From assembly GCA_949297765.1 (NCBI GenBank), contig CASFTV010000001.1, positions 1 to 64,000 of the forward strand: a stretch of DNA of 64,000 nt, given 5' to 3'. Shown here piece by piece: positions 1 to 7,844 of this stretch. Below the pieces are notes generated by a model. The model was not told the DNA's origin, did no database searches, and saw only the letters and a program-made list of their open reading frames with translations. Both the position numbers and the translations under genes were made by a program. Source of the stretch: an uncultured bacterium (lineage in GTDB: Bacteria; Verrucomicrobiota; Lentisphaeria; Victivallales; UBA1829). Each line of letters opens with the position of its first letter. The stretch's first letter is position 1.

Positions 1-2
1 TT

Positions 3-983
3 TCTCGTTTTTCAGGAATAAGATACTGCATAATCAGAACTTTTTCTGCTGTAATTTATTCAATTTCAATAGATTTTATCGCATTCAGCAGACCCTACAA
101 TATCTCTGAGGAAAAATATACCCATTCGCATCAGCTTTCGCGGGTTGCCTGGGATTACGGTGCCCAGCATGCCTACCCCTGCTGGATTGGTTTTATTCTT
201 CGTGCCTTCTGGGATCAGAAGTCGGAATTTCTCCATACAAATCCTTCCCGGGCAGCCTTTGAGATCCCGCTGGAAGGGAATATGACGATCGAAATCGACG
301 GTCTTCCGAATCTCGTGAAGCCCGGGGAAATCCTGATCCTGCCTGCAGGGGTCCAGAACATCCTGCGGACCGGGCCCGCCGGGTTCTGCCGGAAACTTTC
401 CTTCGGCATTTCAGGAAGCATGCACCCGAGTCTCCTTACGTCGCTGGGACTGGAAGGAAACAGGGTCTATTCCCTGAAAAATCCCGACCGGATCATCGCC
501 CTGCTCGATACCGCTGTCCGGATCATGCGCGAGGCCGATCCCGCCCAGGCACCCCGTCTCGCCGGACTCACCATGGAGCTGCTGACCGAACTCGGCGAAC
601 AGTGCGCGACACGGAATCTCCGCAACGAAGTCGCCGACGCCATCCGGATTATCGAATACAATCTGATTCATAATATGAGCGTTGCTCAGATCGCTTCCAC
701 ACTCGGCATTTCCCGTCAGCAGCTCTATCTGTTCTTCCGCGAACAGTTCAATACTTCGCCGAAACGCTATATCATGAACCTCCGGATGCGGCAGGCGGAA
801 ACCATGCTGAAACAGAGCCGAATGCAGATAAAAACCATCGCCGCGAACGTCGGCTGCTCTTCCGTGGTCCATTTCATCCGGGAGTTCCGGAAACAGTTCG
901 GCGTTTCTCCCGGGACTTATCGGAAAAAATTCCGGGAAGCGGCCGCATCGCCTCTTCCCGGAGATTCTCCGGATCCCGGTTGA
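3..983 (+). CDS. AraC-family transcriptional regulator (5' end unresolved, probably partial)
   Basis: Likely sugar-responsive regulator. The C-terminal part, from about base 640, is a two-helix-turn-helix AraC domain: SVAQIASTLGISRQQLYLFF, then IKTIAANVGCSSVVHFIREF and a closing FGVSPGTYRKK. The part before it resembles a cupin sensor domain (VKPGEILILPAG). The first ATG is at 282 (233 aa), but this would cut the sensor domain short. The frame stays open upstream to the window edge, and the stretch from about base 110 reads like AraC sensor sequence (HQLSRVAWDYGAQHAYPCW). No ATG, GTG or TTG lies in frame between 3 and 282, so the true start is outside the window or unusual. It ends 11 bases before the convergent M20 gene. 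Confidence 0.75.
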   Translation, partial: SRFSGIRYCIIRTFSAVIYSISIDFIAFSRPYNISEEKYTHSHQLSRVAWDYGAQHAYPCWIGFILRAFWDQKSEFLHTNPSRAAFEIPLEGNMTIEIDGLPNLVKPGEILILPAGVQNILRTGPAGFCRKLSFGISGSMHPSLLTSLGLEGNRVYSLKNPDRIIALLDTAVRIMREADPAQAPRLAGLTMELLTELGEQCATRNLRNEVADAIRIIEYNLIHNMSVAQIASTLGISRQQLYLFFREQFNTSPKRYIMNLRMRQAETMLKQSRMQIKTIAANVGCSSVVHFIREFRKQFGVSPGTYRKKFREAAASPLPGDSPDPG

Positions 984-994
984 GCAGGAGACCG

Positions 995-2323
995 TCACCT
1001 TTTTTCCGGGAAACCCTCCGGCGGGAAGAGCGTATGGGACTCCAGGGCGGAGATCTGTTTCAGATACTCCGGAATCGGGAGCTTTTCTTTCTTTTCCATC
1101 GCAATTCTCCGTCCGGTTTCCGCATCCCCCGCGAGCAGCTCCAGCGCCATGCACGCAAGAAGTTTGGAGGAGAGAAGATAGGTCTGCTCCGGATTCCCGA
1201 TCCGGAATTCCGGGGAGTGGCACGGACCTTCACAGCCGGGGAAATATCCGTGCAGACTCGGAACGATCATGCTCATGTCGCCCATATCCGTGCATCCCGG
1301 CTGATAGTTGGTCTTGATCGAGATCCGGGCGCCGGGAAGCAGTTCCGAAACACAGCGGCGATAGAGTTCGCAGAGCGCGTCGCTGTTCTTCAGCGGGGAA
1401 CTGCCGTGACGGGTCTCAATTTCGCACGACGTTTCCAGCGCGTACGCCGCTCCGTTGAACGCCCGGTCGAACAGACGGCTCAGCATCGCCAGCATTTGGG
1501 GCGATCCTCCCCGGAGCATGTAGGAAAGCTCAACCCGGTCCGGCACAACATTGACCGCGTCTCCCGCATGCGACAGCAGTCCGTGAACACGGACGTACGG
1601 ATCGGCTGTCCAACGGTCTTTCGTCAGCGCCAGCGCATGCTGCGCCAGATTCGCCGCGCTTATCGCATTGATCCCCTCCTGCGGGAGCGCCGCATGCGAA
1701 CTTTTCCCGTGGAACGTGATCTCTTTCCGGAGATATCCATTGAAATCGTTTACGGAAAAGTCCCCACCCGCATGATTCATCAGTGCAATATCCACATCAT
1801 CAAAGACTCCGCAGCGGATCAGTTCGGGTTTTCCGCAGTCAAAGCGGATTTTTCCTTCGGCGCGCAGTTGTTTCACGAACGCCGGATCCAGCGTCTCTTC
1901 CGCCGGAACTCCGACCAGAGCAATCTTTCCGGAACAGCTGTCCAGCACCCCCGCCGCGGAAAGTCCGATCGCCGCACCGACCAGCGAGGTGATATGACAG
2001 TTGTGACCGCACGCATGAATCGCTCCGGTCACGGGGTCCGCCGCCGGATGGGTCGGAAGAAGCAGCGCGTCCATCTCGCCGAGCAGGGCCACAACCGGTC
2101 CCTCCCGCCCTGTATCCATGTCCGCACGGAATCCCGTTACGGCAAGACCGCGTTTCACGGTCAGTCCGAGTTCCTCCAGTTTTTCCGCCGCTCTTCCGGC
2201 GGTCCGGACTTCGCGATATCCGAGTTCCGGGTGATCCCAGATCTCCGTTCCGAAATCAAGCACTTCCTCACGATGCCGGTCAATTTCCCTGCAGACCTGA
2301 AGCTTGAGTTCTTGCAGATTCAT
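995..2323 (-). CDS. M20-family amidohydrolase/peptidase
   Basis: Cytosolic metal-dependent amide hydrolase of 442 aa, the usual length for the M20D group (HipO/AbgB-like aminoacylases and p-aminobenzoyl-glutamate hydrolases). The metal site is visible: GEMDALLLP near residue 85, followed by HACGHNCHITSLVGAA with the ligand histidines. The later GCTDMGDMSMIVPSLHGYFP segment matches the C-terminal ligand region. The central dimerisation insert contains FHGKSSHAALPQEGINA. No signal peptide. It has its own promoter upstream. The substrate cannot be told; the C-terminal family features favour an N-acyl amino acid or aminobenzoyl-glutamate-like compound. Confidence 0.85.
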   Translation of the reverse strand: MNLQELKLQVCREIDRHREEVLDFGTEIWDHPELGYREVRTAGRAAEKLEELGLTVKRGLAVTGFRADMDTGREGPVVALLGEMDALLLPTHPAADPVTGAIHACGHNCHITSLVGAAIGLSAAGVLDSCSGKIALVGVPAEETLDPAFVKQLRAEGKIRFDCGKPELIRCGVFDDVDIALMNHAGGDFSVNDFNGYLRKEITFHGKSSHAALPQEGINAISAANLAQHALALTKDRWTADPYVRVHGLLSHAGDAVNVVPDRVELSYMLRGGSPQMLAMLSRLFDRAFNGAAYALETSCEIETRHGSSPLKNSDALCELYRRCVSELLPGARISIKTNYQPGCTDMGDMSMIVPSLHGYFPGCEGPCHSPEFRIGNPEQTYLLSSKLLACMALELLAGDAETGRRIAMEKKEKLPIPEYLKQISALESHTLFPPEGFPEKR

Positions 2324-2386
2324 CTTTTCCGTTTCCCTTTTTTATAAAGATTCTTCCGCCCGTTTTTGCGGGTGTCTATTTCCGCT

Positions 2387-2414
2387 AACATACATTGTCT
2401 GACGGGAAAATCAA
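2387..2414 (-). promoter_or_regulatory. Promoter for the M20 amidohydrolase
   Basis: On the minus strand TTGATT (2409-2414) is followed after 16 bp by TATGTT (2387-2392), 64 bases upstream of the start codon at 2323. It lies between the AraC gene stop and the hydrolase, so the hydrolase can be transcribed separately. Confidence 0.55.
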
Positions 2415-2429
2415 CAGGCTGTTTTCTTT

Positions 2430-3296
2430 TTATAAAAGAAAAAGATCCGGTTTTCCGGCGGATTGGCCGGAATCCGTTTTTCCCCGTTCTCTTTTCCGGT
2501 ATTGTGTCGGAGAGATTCGCGCTTTTTCCTGAAAAAAGCGGCAGAACGAGCTGACATCGGGAATTCCGCAGCGTTTCGCGATCTCTTTGACCGGAAGAGT
2601 GCTTCCCCGGAGAAACGCTTCCGCCACATGGAAGCGGCGATTCCGGATCGCCTGGCCCGGCCGGGTCCCCAGATGCGTCTTGAACAGTTCCACCAGAGTC
2701 GAACGGTGAATCCGGAGGCGGTCGGCAAGAAAATTAACGTTCAGATCCGGATTTGTCAGATTTTCCCGGATGATTTCCAGAGCGTTCCGGACCGGATCGC
2801 TCTCCGTTTTCGCCGTTCCTCCCGCCAGCGCAAGCAGACGGCACAGCAGCGCCGGCATCGAACGGAACACCACCGGACTCGGATCGCCGATCTTCGATTG
2901 AATCTCCTCAAAAAGATCCAGCGGACACGGTCCCGCCGCGTGCATCTTGCGGGAATAGCCGTACCCCTCGAAAAAGACGGTCGCCGCAGGCCCGTCAAAC
3001 GCGATCCAGCGCACCTCCCACTGCTCGGAAAGCGCATGAAAGCTGTGCCGCTCATTCGGATAATAGAAAAAAACATCGTTCGGAAACAGCTGGAACGCCT
3101 CCTGAAACAGAATCACTTCGCCGATGCCGTGCGTACACCAGATCATTTCAAAAAAAGGACTGTGAAGCTCCGGGGAATGTTCCCGGTATCCTTTTTCCAT
3201 ATTCTTGTATCCGATGCTCCGCACATAGACCGGAAGAGGAAACGGCGTTTCCCGCGATTCGGGATCCACCCGCGTGTAAATTCTGAACTGATTCAT
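2430..3296 (-). CDS. AraC-family transcriptional regulator
   Basis: 288-aa regulator. An N-terminal cupin-like sensor (GIGEVILFQEAFQLFPNDVF, then PNERHSFHAL) covers about residues 20-140. Residues 185-280 form the DNA-binding domain: LNVNFLADRLRIHRSTLVEL and LPVKEIAKRCGIPDVSSFCRFF, then ARISPTQYRKR. It is divergent from the GH35 gene at 3534, and a 237-bp shared region carries a promoter for each, so control of the beta-galactosidase is the simplest role. It could also act on the M20 gene 107 bp downstream. Confidence 0.88.
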   Translation of the reverse strand: MNQFRIYTRVDPESRETPFPLPVYVRSIGYKNMEKGYREHSPELHSPFFEMIWCTHGIGEVILFQEAFQLFPNDVFFYYPNERHSFHALSEQWEVRWIAFDGPAATVFFEGYGYSRKMHAAGPCPLDLFEEIQSKIGDPSPVVFRSMPALLCRLLALAGGTAKTESDPVRNALEIIRENLTNPDLNVNFLADRLRIHRSTLVELFKTHLGTRPGQAIRNRRFHVAEAFLRGSTLPVKEIAKRCGIPDVSSFCRFFQEKARISPTQYRKRERGKTDSGQSAGKPDLFLL

Positions 3297-3349
3297 CCGA
3301 CATCCCGCAGGTTGAAAACATCATTCTGCACAAAAATCTTTCCATGAAT

Positions 3350-3378
3350 AGTATACCCGTTCTTTCATAAAAATTCAA
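3350..3378 (-). promoter_or_regulatory. Promoter for the AraC regulator at 2430-3296
   Basis: Minus-strand TTGAAT (3373-3378), 17 bp, TATACT (3350-3355). Spacing is ideal and the site lies about 55 bases upstream of the start codon. Confidence 0.65.
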
Positions 3379-3455
3379 ATCCAGCCGGAAAAATCTCCCC
3401 GAAGTCCGTATCCGCCCTTTTGACAGAATCACAATGCGTGACGACAGATTGACGA

Positions 3456-3484
3456 TTGACGAATCCCCCTTTCCGCTGTACAAT
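3456..3484 (+). promoter_or_regulatory. Promoter for the GH35 beta-galactosidase
   Basis: TTGACG (3456-3461), 17 bp, TACAAT (3479-3484). A second TTGACG starts 7 bases earlier at 3449. The predicted transcript starts near 3491, about 43 bases before the ATG at 3534, which confirms that the ATG at 3534, not the earlier in-frame ATG at 3456, begins the gene. Confidence 0.7.
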
Positions 3485-3533
3485 GAAAGAAACGAAAACA
3501 CCGAACCATTTCAGAAAAAAAGGAGTCCCCATC

Positions 3534-5294
3534 ATGCCGCACACCATATCCATTCAGAAAAAAACCTTCCTTGTGGATGGGAAACCAACCGTTTTCCGTT
3601 CCGGTTCAATGCACTATTTCCGGATTCATCCGGATGACTGGAAGGACCGTCTGATCAAACTCAAACAGTGCGGCCTGAACACGGTCGAAACCTACCTTCC
3701 GTGGAATCTTCACGAGGAGACGGAGGGATCATTCAACTTTTCCGGCGGACTGGATGTGGAACGGTATATCCTTCTGGCACAGTCGCTCGGACTGATGGTG
3801 ATTCTCCGTCCGGGACCCTACATCTGCTCGGAATGGGATTTCGGCGGACTCCCCGCCTGGCTGCTCAACAAACCGGGACTGCGGATCCGCTGTTCAAACC
3901 GCCCCTATCTGGATGCGGTGGACCGCTATTTTTCGGTTCTTCTTCCCCGCCTCCGGAAACTCCAGTGGACCGAGGGAGGTCCCGTTGTGCTGATGCAGAT
4001 CGAAAATGAATACGGCTCCGTCGGAAACGACACCCTCTATCTGAAACATCTTTACGAACTCTTCCGGAACGCCGGAATCACGATTCCTCTTTTCATCTCC
4101 GACTGGGGAAGCGAAGCGGTCATGGAGTGCGGCTCCCTTCCGGAGACGCTTCTGACTGTCAACTGCCCGAGTCATCCCGGAACTTTTCTGGACGCCGTTC
4201 AGAAAATCCGTCCGGAGACACCGGAATTCATCATGGAGCTCTGGTCGGGCGTTTCGCACCGCTGGAACGTCCCCTATCTCCGCCACAACGCCGAGGATGT
4301 CGCCCGCGATGTCGAAGAGATGCTCCGGCGTGGAAACTCCTTCAATTTCTACATGTTTCACGGCGGAACCTCGTTCGGATTCCTCAACGGCGCCATCCAG
4401 GCCGGTTCCTATTTCGAACCCTATCTGAACAGCTACGACACCGACGCCCTGCTGGACGAGGCCGGCAATCCCACCGCGAAATACTTCATTGTCCGCGACC
4501 TGATCCGCCGCTACTGCCCCGATGCGGAAACCGGTACTCCCGCTCCCTCCACGCTCCGGAGTTTCCCTTCCGCAGAATTTACCGAATCCGCGGAACTGTT
4601 CGATCAGCTTCCCGCTCTTTCCCGTCCGATCGAATCCACAACTCCCGAACCGATGGAACAGTTCGGTCAGAACTTCGGATTCATTCTCTATCGCACAACC
4701 CTTCATTTTCCCGAGGAATACGCCCCGCTCTCCCTCCGGAACCTTGCCGACAAAGCCTGGATTTTCGTCAACGGCAAATGCTACGGAAAGATCGACTGCA
4801 ACCGGAACGAATCCGTTCTGATTCCGCCCGGACGAGTAGACATCCTTGTGGAAAATCAGGGACGCATCAATGCGGACATGGGACGGGCGGAACACTGGAA
4901 CAAAGGAATCACCGGAGCATTGATCTCATCGCGACGTCTTTATCACTGGACAATCTACCCTCTTCCGCTGAAAGACCTTTCCTTCCTCCGGTTCACGTCC
5001 GGCCTTCCGGAATCGACAGGTCCGCGTTTCTACCGGGCGGAATTCGCCTTGGACACCCCGTCCGACACCTATATCCGCATCCCCTTCGGAACCCACGGAC
5101 AACTTTTCCTCAACGGCTTCAATCTGGGACGCTATCGCGTGCAGGGTCCGCAGTTTGCCCTGTACGCTCCCGCCGGCCTCCTGAAAACAGGGAAAAACGA
5201 ATTGATCGCCTTTGAGCTGGAAGGACTCCGGGAACCCCGGATCGACTTCCTGGACCACCCCGATTACACCCCGGTCCTTGAAATGGTCCGCTGA
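3534..5294 (+). CDS. GH35 beta-galactosidase
   Basis: 586-aa glycoside hydrolase that removes terminal beta-galactose (family knowledge). The GH35 barrel fills the first half: SGSMHYFRIHPDDW near residue 23, NTVETYLPWNLHE at 49-61, and LRPGPYICSEWDFGGLPAWL. The acid/base Glu is E159 in QIENEYGS and the nucleophile Glu is E235 in EFIMELWSG. Residues beyond about 400 form beta-sandwich domains (AWIFVNGKCYGKIDCN; GTHGQLFLNGFNLGRYRVQG). No signal peptide is seen, so it is probably cytoplasmic. The start follows an AAAAAGGAG SD at good spacing. The divergent AraC gene is the likely regulator. Confidence 0.93.
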   Translation: MPHTISIQKKTFLVDGKPTVFRSGSMHYFRIHPDDWKDRLIKLKQCGLNTVETYLPWNLHEETEGSFNFSGGLDVERYILLAQSLGLMVILRPGPYICSEWDFGGLPAWLLNKPGLRIRCSNRPYLDAVDRYFSVLLPRLRKLQWTEGGPVVLMQIENEYGSVGNDTLYLKHLYELFRNAGITIPLFISDWGSEAVMECGSLPETLLTVNCPSHPGTFLDAVQKIRPETPEFIMELWSGVSHRWNVPYLRHNAEDVARDVEEMLRRGNSFNFYMFHGGTSFGFLNGAIQAGSYFEPYLNSYDTDALLDEAGNPTAKYFIVRDLIRRYCPDAETGTPAPSTLRSFPSAEFTESAELFDQLPALSRPIESTTPEPMEQFGQNFGFILYRTTLHFPEEYAPLSLRNLADKAWIFVNGKCYGKIDCNRNESVLIPPGRVDILVENQGRINADMGRAEHWNKGITGALISSRRLYHWTIYPLPLKDLSFLRFTSGLPESTGPRFYRAEFALDTPSDTYIRIPFGTHGQLFLNGFNLGRYRVQGPQFALYAPAGLLKTGKNELIAFELEGLREPRIDFLDHPDYTPVLEMVR

Positions 5295-5324
5295 ACCGCC
5301 GAAAAGAGGGGCCGCAGGCCCGGT

Positions 5325-5383
5325 GCAGGTGCATTTAGCACCTGCTTCGGTCCAGCTGAACAAGCTGGTCGCCCCATGGGCGA
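5325..5383. repeat. Three consecutive hairpins between convergent genes
   Basis: In the 109-bp gap between the convergent GH35 and GH5 genes are three perfect inverted repeats in a row: GCAGGTGC/GCACCTGC (5325-5345), CCAGCT/AGCTGG (5352-5368) and TCGCCC/GGGCGA (5369-5383). No T-run follows. They may serve as a two-way transcription end or an mRNA end-protecting structure. A similar series lies at 41680-41766. Confidence 0.55.
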
Positions 5384-5403
5384 AACTCTCCCCGGAGTCA
5401 TAA

Positions 5404-7005
5404 TCATTTTCTTCCGGTGTACGGAGATGCGTTGCGCTTCCAGTATTTTCGGAGAACAAGATGCCGGGCAGTCGGACTTTTTGCCGGAGTTTTTTCCTGG
5501 AATGAATCCGGATATTCGAAACTCCAGTTTTCCCACTCTCTGTAACAGTGATACGCCCAGTCCCACCCGAGTTCTTCGAAAATGGAGCAGAGATCTTCGA
5601 GATATTGCGCCGCGCCCGGGGCCCAGCGGATTACGGAGAATTCTCCGCAGTAGATTTTGGCTCCATATTTTTTTTGAAAATCCACGACAGGCTGAAGAAT
5701 ATTGCGAAGAGTTGCGCGATTATAAAAAGAACCACCGATCTTTCCTGGATAAACAAAATACTTCCCCTTTTTAATATTCTCAATTGTTGTGCCGACCCCC
5801 TGATGCGTGTAAGCATAAGGATCATACATATGCACTTCATAGTAAATATTTTTTAACGGAAGAGGCTTGAGATAGGGGAAGGCATCGGGCTTGTCCCAGT
5901 TGTTGGCCGCAATGAAGACGGGGATGTCGGGATCGATTTCCCGGATTGCTTTTGCCGCCAGATACTGACAGAGAAGATAATCATACACAACCCGACCGGA
6001 CTGGGAAGGTTCATTCATTACGCTGTAGCCGTGAATGACGGGAGAACCTTTGAAGCGCCGGGCAATTTTTTCCCAGACATTCAAATATTTGTCCAGATAT
6101 TGTTTTTCAAAGAACAGACGGTAATTGTTCAGACTCCTTCCTTTTGCATTGTCCGGATTGATTCCGAGCCTGACCGGTTTGTGATAGCGTCCGCCTGGAA
6201 TCGTATTCAGGACCGGAATGAGCTTTATATGAAGTTTCCTGTATTCCGGGAGGAAGGCTTCAAGACGGTCGAGAGCACGGTCCAGCGTTTCCGGTTTTTC
6301 GGGATCCCATCGAATCCACCATCGGATCAGATTCGCTCCCTCTTTTGCGAGATCGCGCGCATCCTGAAGCGAAGAAATGGAGCGTAATCCGGCACCACGC
6401 AGGGGCGGAAGAGAGCGAAGCTCATCCGAATACTCGCAGCGGAAATTTTCCGGCACCGGGACCGGTGGAGGATAAAGATCCTGTTCTTCGATCTTCAGAT
6501 CGGAAACAAGAACTTCACCCCGGTTGTTCTGAATACCGACCAGAAGCGTGTTCTCCCCGACCGGATCGGGAACGAAAAATCCGAGTTCTTCCCGACGGTT
6601 TTCAAACGTTCCCCAGAGACCTGTCGACGAGGCTGTATACCGGATGCCCGCATTGTCGCGGTGCATTAGCATCAATTTGACACAGCAGTGCGATTTCGGA
6701 TTGCTCGGCACATTCTTCGCGGAAATGTTGGCAGAAATGACAATCTGTTTTCCTTTGTAGCGGGAAAGATCCAGCTTCAGATGAGCGCCGTATGTGAAAT
6801 CTCGGATCGGATCCTGAGGGGCAATTCGGATTCGCAGAGCGGTCTCTCCGTCGGGGAGGCGTGTCCACGAGGCATACTCTGTCAGATTCCATGACTGGTT
6901 GGAGGTCTTCTCCAGAAAGTTCTTTTCGGGTGTTTTTCCCGCCAGTCCGACCACGCAGAACATGGTCAGCACGCACAGATATAAATTCTTTTGTCTTCGA
7001 TTCAT
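5404..7005 (-). CDS. Secreted GH5-like glycoside hydrolase with N-terminal carbohydrate-binding-like domain
   Basis: 533 aa. Residues 1-23 are a signal peptide (basic start, then LYLCVLTMFCVVGLAG). Residues about 25-180 look like a CBM4/9-type jelly roll. The rest is a clan GH-A barrel: NLIRWWIRWDPE, acid/base Glu in HGYSVMNEPSQSG, and the nucleophile Glu in AKIYCGEFSVIRW. It probably cleaves an exported beta-glucan or mannan; the exact GH5 subfamily cannot be assigned by eye. It is the last gene of a minus-strand cluster, 46 bp after the pilin-like gene. Confidence 0.82.
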   Translation of the reverse strand: MNRRQKNLYLCVLTMFCVVGLAGKTPEKNFLEKTSNQSWNLTEYASWTRLPDGETALRIRIAPQDPIRDFTYGAHLKLDLSRYKGKQIVISANISAKNVPSNPKSHCCVKLMLMHRDNAGIRYTASSTGLWGTFENRREELGFFVPDPVGENTLLVGIQNNRGEVLVSDLKIEEQDLYPPPVPVPENFRCEYSDELRSLPPLRGAGLRSISSLQDARDLAKEGANLIRWWIRWDPEKPETLDRALDRLEAFLPEYRKLHIKLIPVLNTIPGGRYHKPVRLGINPDNAKGRSLNNYRLFFEKQYLDKYLNVWEKIARRFKGSPVIHGYSVMNEPSQSGRVVYDYLLCQYLAAKAIREIDPDIPVFIAANNWDKPDAFPYLKPLPLKNIYYEVHMYDPYAYTHQGVGTTIENIKKGKYFVYPGKIGGSFYNRATLRNILQPVVDFQKKYGAKIYCGEFSVIRWAPGAAQYLEDLCSIFEELGWDWAYHCYREWENWSFEYPDSFQEKTPAKSPTARHLVLRKYWKRNASPYTGRK

Positions 7006-7051
7006 TGGAACGACATCTCCTGAAATTTGATAAAGTTTTTTGAAAGCTCTT

Positions 7052-7801
7052 TTACATCAGCGGATTCCAGACACAGTCGGATGCATAGGTCAGAGGATAT
7101 TTGTTGAAAAATCCCATTATCGCAATGGATTCGTTGGAGGAACGGGCCTGTTCGGCAGAGCCGTGTCCGTCGCTGAAGATGATGTTGGCCGTCCGCGGAT
7201 GCCAGGAAAAACAGATCGCAAAATTCTCCCGATAGCCGGAATCCGGTATGATTCTGGCTATCATGGATTGTCCGGAGGATGCTCCGTTGCGGCTGTCGCC
7301 GAAGAGAATTTTCCGGGACGGATGTTTGATTTGTGCAAGCCGGATCGATGCCGAATTCAGAGCAGATCCGAATTTCACGTTCATGCCGGTGGAGAACTGC
7401 ATGGAATAATTTTCCCAGGTATACTTTCCCGGTCGGGCTTTTACAATCAACTCAGAGGCCCAAGTGGAAATCGGAAGTGCCGGACAGAGCAATTGGCGGC
7501 CCGATTGGACAAATCCCAGATACAGCAGGACATCTCCCCTGTATCTTCCGGAACTCCAGTCCGGTTCCTCCGGGAAAATAAAATCGTTTCCATAACATTT
7601 GACTGCAAAGTCGTCATAGGAGTCCGCATACAGGGTCCAGGCGAGAAAATTCTGTTTCTGATTGTTCATGCAGGCGATTGAACGAGCTTTGTCTCTTGCC
7701 CGTTTCAGCGAAGGAAGAAGCAGTCCGACAAGGATTGCAATCACTGCAATGACAATAAGCAGTTCGATTAAAGAAAATCTTTTTTTCCTTTCTCTTTCCA
7801 T
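7052..7801 (-). CDS. Pilin-like protein with prepilin N-terminal methylation motif (HX9DG type)
   Basis: 249 aa. The start at 7801 is chosen because GGAGGGAGTCAAATG gives a strong SD; the longer frame adds 46 unrelated residues. The N-terminus is a type IV prepilin signal (KRFSLIELLIVIAVIAILVG) with a hydrophobic helix, followed by RARDKARSIACMNNQKQN. Near the C-terminus HPRTANIIFSDGH matches the H-X9-DG motif of this family, which is greatly expanded in Lentisphaerota and Planctomycetota. It is probably exported and anchored by its N-terminal helix; function is unknown. It lies between an ADP-ribosylglycohydrolase-like gene and a GH5 gene. Confidence 0.85.
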   Translation of the reverse strand: MERERKKRFSLIELLIVIAVIAILVGLLLPSLKRARDKARSIACMNNQKQNFLAWTLYADSYDDFAVKCYGNDFIFPEEPDWSSGRYRGDVLLYLGFVQSGRQLLCPALPISTWASELIVKARPGKYTWENYSMQFSTGMNVKFGSALNSASIRLAQIKHPSRKILFGDSRNGASSGQSMIARIIPDSGYRENFAICFSWHPRTANIIFSDGHGSAEQARSSNESIAIMGFFNKYPLTYASDCVWNPLM

Positions 7802-7844
7802 TTGACTCCCTCCAGCTTTGGTTGTTTGTTCCGCGTCCCCCTGT

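Noticed and set aside
3456-3533. Longer start for the GH35 gene at 3456
   Set aside because: This ATG coincides with the promoter -35 region; the ATG at 3534 has a strong SD and begins the GH35 alignment.
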